The notes under the pieces are model-generated. The model searched no databases. It was not told the DNA's origin and saw only the letters and a program-made list of their open reading frames with translations. Positions 57,001 through 64,000 of a stretch of 64,000 nt of DNA are shown here, piece by piece; the first letter of the stretch is position 1; every line of letters starts with the position of its first letter. Position numbers and translations under genes: made by a program. Origin of the DNA: Trichomonas vaginalis G3 (lineage: Eukaryota > Parabasalia > Trichomonadida > Trichomonadidae). The stretch is from contig NC_067208.1 of NCBI RefSeq assembly GCF_026262505.1, positions 1,488,001 to 1,552,000 of the forward strand. The letters run 5' to 3'.

Positions 57001-58418
57001 GCAATTCTATACCATGCGTAAACTGTCATGTAAGGTGGCATATATTCTTTACTTTGTCCCGTTGTTTGTGTATATCCTGAAACGAAATGTGTATGGTTTC
57101 CTTCTCCCTGAGTGTCACTCCAGTAACAATTTATAGCAAACTTAACCTCGTCTTTAACATCATATCCTTTACCTTTTGTCATTCCTGACCAATCCCAATA
57201 TCTATGCTTATGCCAACCTGCTTGAGATGTACTTAAATCTATGTAGTGACTGTGCGCAGGTAAGTTTTCACCTGAAATCGTTTTACTTCCACCTGTTTCC
57301 TTTGAAGAGTTTGCACAATACAAAAACCTGTCGACTATTTGTTCCCATGCACCAACACCAAACATTACTTGAGGACCTCTTGCTTCCATAGATGTATAAA
57401 TAGAACCTACTGGGTTCATTAAATCAAACATATGAGATATTATAGGATTGTCTCTTTTGAACTTAAAATATAGTGCAACTATTTCAGGTTTCTTCTGGTT
57501 TGTGTCAGAATATTTTTTATAATATAATCTTATGTTTTCAGGGTGGGTAAAGTCTTGACTATAATATTTATTTCTGTCATCTTCATAATAGTATACTATT
57601 CTCGTTTTTTCTATTGCATTATATCTTTTATATCTATAAAAATCTAAATATAATGTTAGCTTTTGTTCATCTACATGTGGTGTTCTGACGTCATCTCCAT
57701 AGTCATAATAGTATGGTGCTGGAGCTGGGTCAGGCAATGTCATATCTGTCATTTCATAAACTCGGAAATATTTCTTTTGTTCGTCTCCATATAAGTTTAA
57801 GTAGCAGTTGTTGTCTAATGGAACTTTAACTTGTGTACCATCGTTCTTTTTATAGCTTACATACATTTCATTGTTATTTTTCAGAATGAGTTTATACCGT
57901 ATACCATTTTTTAAGGAATGTACAAACTGCCATCTAAAATATTTGTTTTCTTCATTGAAAGAAAAGTCACCAACAATAGTTTCAATATTTTTTGTTCCAA
58001 CTAAACTTTGGTATATTTCATTGACATATGTTTTATCTGCTTTTGTCTCTAATGTTTCTTGTAAGTTTGCAATATTTGCAATGGTATGTGTATGTCCAAC
58101 GGCACTTTTACTGTTTAAGGTTTCTTGTAAGTTTGCAATATTTGCAATGGTATGTGTATGTCCAACGTCACTTTTACTGTTTAAGGTTTCTTGTAAGTTT
58201 GCAATATTTGCAATGGTATGTGTATGAGTCTTTTTAGAATATTCGTTTTCAGCTCTTGTCACTTCACTTGACATTTTATTGTCAACATATGTTTTGTCTG
58301 CTAGTTCAGGATGAGTATGTTCTTTTGTTGCATAAGCTTTGTTAGCTCTTTCTTCTTCTTTTGCTATTGCATCGTCTACATATGTTTTGTCAGCTTTGTT
58401 GTCAACATCTGCTTTCAA
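56997..58418 (-). CDS. Fibre protein with phage tail-collar C-terminus (A)
   Basis: 473 residues. The N-terminal part has KADKTYVD linkers and three tandem 22-residue repeats (THTIANIANLQETLNSKS, DNA unit 66 bases, about 58040-58240). The middle is beta-rich. The C-terminus has MNPVGSIYTSME, FGVGAWEQIVDRF, SGENLPAHSH, GNHTH and YMPPYMTVYAWYRIA. Same tip architecture as B's 998-residue fibre. Probably binds the cell surface. Confidence 0.85.
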   Translation of the reverse strand: MKADVDNKADKTYVDDAIAKEEERANKAYATKEHTHPELADKTYVDNKMSSEVTRAENEYSKKTHTHTIANIANLQETLNSKSDVGHTHTIANIANLQETLNSKSAVGHTHTIANIANLQETLETKADKTYVNEIYQSLVGTKNIETIVGDFSFNEENKYFRWQFVHSLKNGIRYKLILKNNNEMYVSYKKNDGTQVKVPLDNNCYLNLYGDEQKKYFRVYEMTDMTLPDPAPAPYYYDYGDDVRTPHVDEQKLTLYLDFYRYKRYNAIEKTRIVYYYEDDRNKYYSQDFTHPENIRLYYKKYSDTNQKKPEIVALYFKFKRDNPIISHMFDLMNPVGSIYTSMEARGPQVMFGVGAWEQIVDRFLYCANSSKETGGSKTISGENLPAHSHYIDLSTSQAGWHKHRYWDWSGMTKGKGYDVKDEVKFAINCYWSDTQGEGNHTHFVSGYTQTTGQSKEYMPPYMTVYAWYRIA

Positions 58419-58685
58419 AAGAAGTTCTTTTATAGGTTTCTCGTTTAAAGTTCCTTTTTGTTGGATTTATACAGACAGTATGTTCTTATTGTCTGAAACA
58501 GAAACTCATCTGTCATTTGGGTTTAATGTCAGTTTTAAGTTTCCTTCTTTCAATGACTCAGATATCTTAGAATAGTTTGAAAAGTTTGTTGTGTTCTTAT
58601 TTAGAGCTTGTATAATGAGTTGTCGGTTGTGTTGTATTTCTCTCATAGACGCTGTTTCATTTGACATTTTTATTCTAGATAAAAT

Positions 58686-59534
58686 ATGCTTTCAATAGAA
58701 AAAGAAAATTCAAGAGTTGCTACAACTAAACCATTAGATGAACTTTTTACTAATGTCGGTCAAAAGTTTGAGACAGAGACCGTAAAGCATGAAGGCTATC
58801 GTTTTGACTACCCACTAAGATGGCTAAGAGACCCATCCGTCACAAAAGCTATTGGCTTTCGTAGAATGAAGTTCATTTCAGAAGCCATACATGGTTTCCC
58901 ATTTACGGTCGGTTTTGAAGTTCGATACTATAACAAAGAAAAACGTACGTATGAGAAATTTGAACAGGGAAAACTTTTACAAGTGAATTTGCTTGTAAAC
59001 TTAGAAACAACTCTTCAAGCTTTTCAAGAAAAAATAAACGATATCTATCTCGAATATGCAAAACAGTACAACATTGACGAGGGAGAGTACCATCTCGATA
59101 TTATATATGACAGGAAAAATGCAACTGTTAAAATCAATAGAATAGAAGACCTTGGAGAAAACGTTTATATTTCTACAAAATATAACAACTTGGCATGGTA
59201 TAGATTTTTGAGGATGTTAAATCAGCCTGCAGAATATCCAGTACACCCAGACTTTTATGAAGTCGGAAACCCTAATGGAACATATGAAAATGTTTTCGAC
59301 TCAGATGCTATTATCGTTCATGCTTCATTTTCTGGTGCACAAAACTCTTTTTTATGCTTGGCAAATGACTTTTACGAAAAACCTACAAAGCTATATGAAC
59401 CACCAAGTGGAAGTATTTCAGACTTTCAAGTATGGTTTACAACAGATGGAAGAAAGAGAATAATTCCATTATACCATGCGTTTTACTTAGAACTTAGTTT
59501 CATATACAACTACTATCGAACGGTAAAAATATAA
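58686..59534 (+). CDS. Spike-family protein 2 of A
   Basis: 282 residues. YRFDYPLRWLRDPSVTKAIGFRR and VFDSDAIIVHASFSGAQNSFLCLANDFYEK...EPPSGSISDFQVWFTT match 53347-54207. Leader TTTTTATTCTAGATAAAAT. Next to the fibre gene, which fits a vertex or spike-base role. Confidence 0.65.
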   Translation: MLSIEKENSRVATTKPLDELFTNVGQKFETETVKHEGYRFDYPLRWLRDPSVTKAIGFRRMKFISEAIHGFPFTVGFEVRYYNKEKRTYEKFEQGKLLQVNLLVNLETTLQAFQEKINDIYLEYAKQYNIDEGEYHLDIIYDRKNATVKINRIEDLGENVYISTKYNNLAWYRFLRMLNQPAEYPVHPDFYEVGNPNGTYENVFDSDAIIVHASFSGAQNSFLCLANDFYEKPTKLYEPPSGSISDFQVWFTTDGRKRIIPLYHAFYLELSFIYNYYRTVKI

Positions 59535-59538
59535 TTTT

Positions 59539-59781
59539 TTAATACGGTTGAGGTGTTGGATTTGGTTGCCAACTAGACTGTGGTGCAGGTTCAGGCTGTT
59601 GTATTACAGGAGCTTGTTCTTCTGGTTCAGGGTCTTTAGGTATAATACCAACGAACTGACCTACTCTTTTACCAATATTTTTGACTCCGTTCCAAATTCC
59701 TCTTCCGACAGATTTTATTCCATTCCATATACCTCTTCCAACATTTCGAAAGAAGTTTCCTATTCTTCCAAAGAAACCCAT
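59539..59781 (-). CDS. 80-residue amphipathic protein (A)
   Basis: MGFFGRIGNFFRNVGRGIWNGIKSVGRGIWNGVKNIGKRV: a glycine-, arginine- and tryptophan-rich amphipathic helix with the unit GRGIWNG(I/V)K twice, then a proline/glutamine tail. Strongly resembles membrane-lytic virion peptides such as pVI or PX. Assignment by composition. Confidence 0.6.
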   Translation of the reverse strand: MGFFGRIGNFFRNVGRGIWNGIKSVGRGIWNGVKNIGKRVGQFVGIIPKDPEPEEQAPVIQQPEPAPQSSWQPNPTPQPY

Positions 59782-59799
59782 TTTACTATATGTAAAAAT

Positions 59800-60162
59800 C
59801 TAATGTCCGCCTAGTCTCTTACGTTTCCTGTTGAGTTCCATAGCATTCTTTAACTGGAGCTCATACATTCTATTTCTCCTCTGGTAGAAAACATATTCTG
59901 GGTCAACTCCTGTGTTCGCGTCATCTGCATAAAGTTGTTTATATCCCACTTCAGGGTTTGTATAAAACTCTTTCCATCTCATATTTGCATACCATGGTGG
60001 TAAGCCTAACGCAGCGTCATTTGACATGGCGGTTTGCATTTGTACATCTGTTGGCACTTGACCATAGTTTGCCATTGCAGTTTGTATTCTAACTTCATTT
60101 GGAATATTCTCTGGGTTTGGTTGTCCGGGTTGCTGTGCATTCGCTAAGTTCTGTGCGTCCAT
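59800..60162 (-). CDS. 120-residue protein
   Basis: Two copies of a QTAM(A/S)N motif near the start (RIQTAMANYGQ, QMQTAMSNDAA), then YANMRWKEFYTNPEVGYKQLY and a basic end (ELNRKRKRLGGH). Leader GATATTTTTATCTAATATTAA. Probably a small virion protein; no family recognised. Confidence 0.6.
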   Translation of the reverse strand: MDAQNLANAQQPGQPNPENIPNEVRIQTAMANYGQVPTDVQMQTAMSNDAALGLPPWYANMRWKEFYTNPEVGYKQLYADDANTGVDPEYVFYQRRNRMYELQLKNAMELNRKRKRLGGH

Positions 60163-60301
60163 TTAATATTAGATAAAAATATCTCTTACGAGTACATATG
60201 CTGAACATTTGCAGGCATTGGTTCATCTTCATATTCTCTGTACTTTTCTGCCACGTCAAATAAATAAATGACACAATGGAAAAAACCTAAAACAAGTAGT
60301 C

Positions 60302-61120
60302 CTATTTCAAACCACATTTACTTACTAATAAAATTTCTTTATTGTGACACTTTCTCCGGTTTATAGGACCTCTCTCATATTCTATCTTGTCATATATAAA
60401 CTCATAGTCATGTATGTCCTCTAACCATCTCATAACGGTTTCCAAACCACTTTTATCGGATGTAAAGTAAAAGCATGGATGGTTATGTAAAACGTCTAAA
60501 GTTTCTAAAGAGTCTCTCAAAGTCCAGTCTACTTGGTATTGAAAATCCCATGTGTTATAGAACGGCGGGTCCACTATAAAGAAAACATTTTCCTTGTCTT
60601 TATATTTTTCATACAACTCTGTCCAATGACATCTCACAAACTCTATACCCTCAATATATTTTTCTATGTTCTCTTTGAAAACATTTGTATAGTTAAGATA
60701 TAAAACTTTTGACATAAGTGTTTCAATGTCATGAACTCTTATAGAACCACTATATAATAGTCTAGCAGATATACTATCCCAGTCTATATATTCTGCTTTT
60801 TTCAAAACCTCTCTCACAATATTTTTCTTATCTAATGGTATACGTTCCATCTTACCTATAGGTATCTTTTCTTTTAACTCTTTCAATATATTGTTTGTGT
60901 CTGGTATATGTTTGAGACGGTCCATATAGTTGTCGAAGTCATTGCATATAATCTTTGAGTCTGGGAATATTGTATGGCACAAATGGGATATATAGAAACT
61001 TCCACCGAACAAATCTACAAATGTTAGACCATTCGGTAGTTTCTTAAGTTCTCTCAATATAATATCTTTACATTTACTCTTATTTCCAAAGAACGGTAAC
61101 GGTGGTTTTGTAAAATTCAT
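60302..61120 (-). CDS. DNA N6-adenine methyltransferase, D12 / Dam class
   Basis: 272 residues. PPLPFFGNKSKCKDII (SAM-binding start), FVDLFGGSFYISH (motif I, 34-46), CNDFDNYM, and DPPFYNTW (motif IV, 184-191). This is the MethyltransfD12 architecture, whose best-known members methylate GATC. Element-borne adenine methyltransferases are known in trichomonads, where 6mA has been reported. It sits at the right end of A, next to the terminal repeat. D carries a nearly identical copy. Confidence 0.9.
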   Translation of the reverse strand: MNFTKPPLPFFGNKSKCKDIILRELKKLPNGLTFVDLFGGSFYISHLCHTIFPDSKIICNDFDNYMDRLKHIPDTNNILKELKEKIPIGKMERIPLDKKNIVREVLKKAEYIDWDSISARLLYSGSIRVHDIETLMSKVLYLNYTNVFKENIEKYIEGIEFVRCHWTELYEKYKDKENVFFIVDPPFYNTWDFQYQVDWTLRDSLETLDVLHNHPCFYFTSDKSGLETVMRWLEDIHDYEFIYDKIEYERGPINRRKCHNKEILLVSKCGLK

Positions 61121-61170
61121 TTATATATAATAATAAAAATGTTTTTACCTGAAAAGTGACAGAAAAGTGA

Positions 61171-61362
61171 CAAAACATGAAAACATATATAATTTGTGAA
61201 AAGCGACACATTATATAATGTTTTCGACCCAGAAGACTAACAATTTTCCGAATAAAAACTTCATTTATACTAAACATCTTCGGGAAGCCCTCCGAATAAA
61301 AACTTCATTTATACTAAACATCTTCAGGGCTAGAGGGCATGAAGTGCCTGGAAGCCCCACTA

Positions 61363-61402
<40 letters not shown>

Positions 61403-61411
61403 CTTTTTTTT
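61171..61411. repeat. Right terminal inverted repeat of A
   Basis: Inverted counterpart of 16644-16813, with an extra direct copy of a segment of about 50 bases (CCGAATAAAAACTTCATTTA...). Ends CCCCACTACC followed by a T run of about 46 bases with one C. Confidence 0.85.
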
Positions 61412-61571
61412 ATAATTAAAAAAATAATCATTATAAAGAGTTGGTTTGGGCTCAATCATTATGAAAATTTTCTATCGGAAATAATCGTATTACTCAATTT
61501 GTAATGAATTCGATGATTATATAATATTAATGTTTAAATTCAAAAAAGATAAAATTTTTGACTTTTCATCT
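61412..61571. other. AT-rich spacer
   Basis: Non-element flank of A on the right; no gene or strong repeat seen. Confidence 0.5.
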
Positions 61572-61580
61572 GAATTTAAT

Positions 61581-61985
61581 GGGGCATTATCATTTTCGTC
61601 TGAAAAAAGTGACAAAATTATCATTTTCGTCTGACATCTGAATTATTGAACTATAACTCTATTAATTTAAGCGCAATCCACCCATACACAACTTTATTTA
61701 ATAGCTCCTTGTGCATGTTATCATTCTTGTTCCAACTTCAAATTGTTTCATTTTTTATGAATTTCGAGTCAAATTTTTTAGCGAAGTCAAAATCATAAAC
61801 TCAAGCTATTCAATTTATTTTCACCAAAATTTTCTAATAGATGCATTGCAATTCAAGTAGGTATCATTGCATTGCAATCTCATAAATTTATCTTTTTAGC
61901 ATGACCCTGAAAATAAAAAATTATCATTTTCGTCTGACGAAAATGATAATTTTGTCACTTTTCCAGACGAAAATAATAATCCTTC
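61581..61985. mobile_element. Probable MULE-type MITE
   Basis: 405 bases flanked by a 9-base direct duplication, GAATTTAAT (61572-61580 and 61986-61994). Terminal inverted repeats of about 50 bases contain ATTATCATTTTCGTCTG and AAGTGACAAAATTATCATTT. A 9-base duplication and long inverted repeats starting with G are typical of Mutator-like elements, which occur in T. vaginalis. No open frame, so non-autonomous. The right terminal repeat runs into a perfect palindrome (61917-61953). Confidence 0.7.
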
Positions 61986-61994
61986 GAATTTAAT

Positions 61995-62250
61995 TCTGAC
62001 TTACTTTTTTAATGAAATGTTAGTCACAAAAAAATTTGGAAGAGAATGGGATTCAAATATATTTCAGATATTTTTATGAGGTCAGGAAAATATTTGAAGT
62101 CAGACCATTCAAAAAGCCTTGACTCAACACAATTAAAATTGAGATGACATTGAAAAGCTTTTTTGTTTTATTAACTTTTTTCCTCTACGTGCTTCACATC
62201 CGCCTGTAAATGGCAATATCATGATATTGGACATAATCATGAACTGTTTT
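61995..62250. other. AT-rich spacer
   Basis: Non-element DNA between the MITE and the hairpin cluster; only a short palindrome CAATATCATGATATTG (about 62213) stands out. Confidence 0.5.
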
Positions 62251-62499
62251 GACTTCCAAACTTTGGTTTAATATACGATCAATACCTCTTACCCTCTCAT
62301 TCTTCCATTTATAGTAAAAATGAGAGGGTAAGAAGTATATAGATATACTATATACCTCTTGCCCTCTCATCTTTACTCTGAGACATCCAAACTTTGGTTT
62401 AATGTCTTGACATTAAACCAAAGTTTGGAAGTCTCATAATAGGAATTGGAGGCTATGAGGTACTGATCATATATCAGTACCTCATGGCCTCCAATTCCT
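62251..62499. repeat. Second hairpin cluster
   Basis: Hairpins at 62283-62337, 62382-62432 and 62441-62499, plus single arms (62251-62272 and 62338-62370) that could pair with arms of neighbours. Arms reuse modules of the main array: AAACTTTGGTTTAAT, GAGAGGGTAAGA and GGAATTGGAGGCTATGAGGTACTGAT. Confidence 0.85.
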
Positions 62500-62758
62500 T
62501 AGTTTCCATGCAAAATGTTTATATGAATAATTTTTTAAAAAATACACTTTTTGACATGTAAACCAAAAAGTGATACTTCCCTCTTTGACACGCAAAACAA
62601 TAATACCGTATGAGTACGAAAACTGGAAAAAAAATTGAGAGGGAGTACGAAAAAAAAGTCTGCTTTTCATATCGTTTCTTTTATGGACCTCCAAAAAAGC
62701 AATTGTGATCCTGACTAATAAATCTATTGACTTCTTTTGATGAACATAGATAGAAAAC
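62500..62758. other. Spacer before element D
   Basis: AT-rich, purine runs near 62620-62660; no credible gene. Confidence 0.5.
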
Positions 62759-63038
62759 AAAAAAAAAAAAAAAAAAAAAAAAGGGTAGTGGGGCTTCCAG
62801 GCACTTCGTGCCTTCTAGCCCTGAAGATGTTTAGTATAAATGAAGTTTTTATTCGGAGGGCTTCCAGCCCATAAGAAATTTTTCCCAAGACCCAAGAGGA
62901 GGACCGAACCCCAGCCGACCAGCCGTTGACTTTTTTGTCAAGACTTCTTCGTAAATGTTTTGTCGAAACTTCTTCATCGTAAATGTTTTGTCAAGACTTC
63001 TTCGTAATGAGCGTAAATGACCCAAAAATATAATTTAG

Positions 63039-63085
63039 GTGAAGAGGTGAGATGTCACCTCTTTTCTCACCTGTTTTCTCACCTC
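63039..63085. repeat. Intergenic palindrome, GA type (D)
   Basis: GGTGAAGAGGTGAGATGTCACC and following TCTCACC units; core without GATC, as in A's left end. Confidence 0.8.
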
Positions 63086-63193
63086 ATGAATTTTCATGAT
63101 TTCTTCGTAAATGTTTTGTCGAAACTTCTTCGTAAATGTTTTGTCACTTTTCTGTCACTTTTCGGGTAAAAACATTTTTATTATTATATATAA

Positions 63194-64000
63194 ATGAATT
63201 TTACAAAACCACCGTTACCGTTCTTTGGAAATAAGAGTAAATGTAAAGATATTATATTGAGAGAACTTAAGAAACTACCGAATGGTCTAACATTTGTAGA
63301 TTTGTTCGGTGGAAGTTTCTATATATCCCATTTGTGCCATACAATATTCCCAGACTCAAAGATTATATGCAATGACTTCGACAACTATATGGACCGTCTC
63401 AAACATATACCAGACACAAACAATATATTGAAAGAGTTAAAAGAAAAGATACCTATAGGTAAGATGGAACGTATACCATTAGATAAGAAAAATATTGTGA
63501 GAGAGGTTTTGAAAAAAGCAGAATATATAGACTGGGATAGTATATCTGCTAGACTATTATATAGTGGTTCTATAAGAGTTCATGACATTGAAACACTTAT
63601 GTCAAAAGTTTTATATCTTAACTATACAAATGTTTTCAAAGAGAACATAGAAAAATATATTGAGGGTATAGAGTTTGTGAGATGTCATTGGACAGAGTTG
63701 TATGAAAAATATAAAGACAAGGAAAATGTTTTCTTTATAGTGGACCCGCCGTTCTATAACACATGGGATTTTCAATACCAAGTAGACTGGACTTTGAGAG
63801 ACTCTTTAGAAACTTTAGACGTTTTACATAACCATCCATGCTTTTACTTTACATCCGATAAAAGTGGTTTGGAAACCGTTATGAGATGGTTAGAGGACAT
63901 ACATGACTATGAGTTTAGATATGACAAGATAGAATATGAGAGAGGTCCTATAAACCGGAGAAAGTGTCATAACAAAGAAATTTTATTAGTAAGTAAATGT
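63194..64000 (+). CDS. DNA N6-adenine methyltransferase (D, cut by window end)
   Basis: 269 codons visible. The protein is almost the same as A's at 60302-61120, with the same SAM-binding start, FVDLFGGS and DPPFYNTW motifs. The window stops about three codons before the expected end. Confidence 0.9.
   Translation, partial: MNFTKPPLPFFGNKSKCKDIILRELKKLPNGLTFVDLFGGSFYISHLCHTIFPDSKIICNDFDNYMDRLKHIPDTNNILKELKEKIPIGKMERIPLDKKNIVREVLKKAEYIDWDSISARLLYSGSIRVHDIETLMSKVLYLNYTNVFKENIEKYIEGIEFVRCHWTELYEKYKDKENVFFIVDPPFYNTWDFQYQVDWTLRDSLETLDVLHNHPCFYFTSDKSGLETVMRWLEDIHDYEFRYDKIEYERGPINRRKCHNKEILLVSKC

Larger units (their letters stand above)
16644..61411 (+). mobile_element. A: Maverick-like element, A family, host of B
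   Basis: Bounded by inverted termini GGTAATGGGGCTTCC (left) and its counterpart (right), each with an A/T homopolymer outside. Excluding B it is about 21.9 kb. Order: structural protein (split by B), capsid-type, 139-residue (-), 193, 268, helicase, 106, 139, 150 (-), ATPase, KilA-N (-), 304 (-), KilA-N (-), spike-family (-), HNH (-), 194 (-), 50 (-), 133 (-), integrase and 111, fibre (-), spike-family, 80 (-), 120 (-), adenine methyltransferase (-). No polymerase gene is visible. Looks largely whole apart from the B insertion and a few breaks; young. Confidence 0.9.
62759..64000 (-). mobile_element. D: methyltransferase end of an A-family element
   Basis: Left end only, cut by the window edge. 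A24 run, GGGTAGTGGGGCTTCC terminus, the segment shared with C's end (about 62870-62935), direct repeats of TTTTGTCAAGACTTCTTCGT (62935-63010 and 63105-63145) and the GA-type palindrome 63039-63085. The methyltransferase gene follows, so D is inverted relative to A. The visible part looks whole. Confidence 0.85.

Noticed and set aside
60180-60320. Small membrane-type protein between the 120-residue gene and the methyltransferase
   Set aside because: A hydrophobic stretch is visible but no frame with a credible start covers it.
16644-61411. Poly-A / poly-T runs as retroposon tails or as the target duplication of A
   Set aside because: They occur on both ends in inverted orientation, so neither a 3' tail nor a direct duplication explains them.

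Overview
The window looks like genome sequence of Trichomonas vaginalis or a close trichomonad. It is AT-rich, has no recognisable host gene, and is packed with Maverick/Polinton-type DNA elements carrying KilA-N genes, double-jelly-roll-type capsid genes, an A32/FtsK-type packaging ATPase, rve integrases and a Dam-like methyltransferase. The organism is inferred from this gene set and from base composition, not from a database match.

Layout. Positions 1-1660 are the right end of a B-family element (B-prime), cut by the window edge and abutting an A-family element. Positions 1661-14906 are a decayed inverted A-family element (C). Positions 14907-16643 are non-element DNA dominated by a chain of about 18 long hairpins (15025-16302). 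Positions 16644-61411 are a long A-family element (A). A second, different element (B, 18201-41099, 22.9 kb, inverted repeats of 927 bp, 5-bp target duplication) sits inside A's first gene. Positions 61412-62758 are non-element DNA with a probable MULE-type MITE (61581-61985) and a second hairpin cluster related to the first. Positions 62759-64000 are the methyltransferase end of another inverted A-family element (D), cut by the window edge.

Gene content. B is a canonical Maverick: protein-primed family B DNA polymerase, integrase, packaging ATPase, capsid-type protein, a 998-residue fibre with a phage tail-collar end, two KilA-N regulators, several small virion-type proteins and a degenerate tRNA-like sequence. 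A has its own capsid-type protein, ATPase, integrase, collar-ended fibre, two KilA-N genes, an HNH endonuclease and a DNA adenine methyltransferase. It has an SF3 helicase but no visible polymerase. The two families share a gene toolkit at low similarity, but a few pieces (a 106-residue gene, KilA-N gene ends, intergenic palindromes) are nearly identical between them, which points to recent exchange.

Most unusual signals: (1) the alternating hairpin chain in the non-element DNA; (2) GC-rich hairpins, different in each copy, at one fixed point inside each KilA-N gene; (3) small double-hairpin inserts placed in frame in coding genes; (4) about 18 intergenic palindromes, many centred on GATC, in elements one family of which encodes a Dam-like methyltransferase.

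All gene functions are from reading motifs by eye. Virus-like elements are treated as fossils: A and B look largely whole apart from B's insertion into A and a few breaks; C is broken in at least a dozen places.
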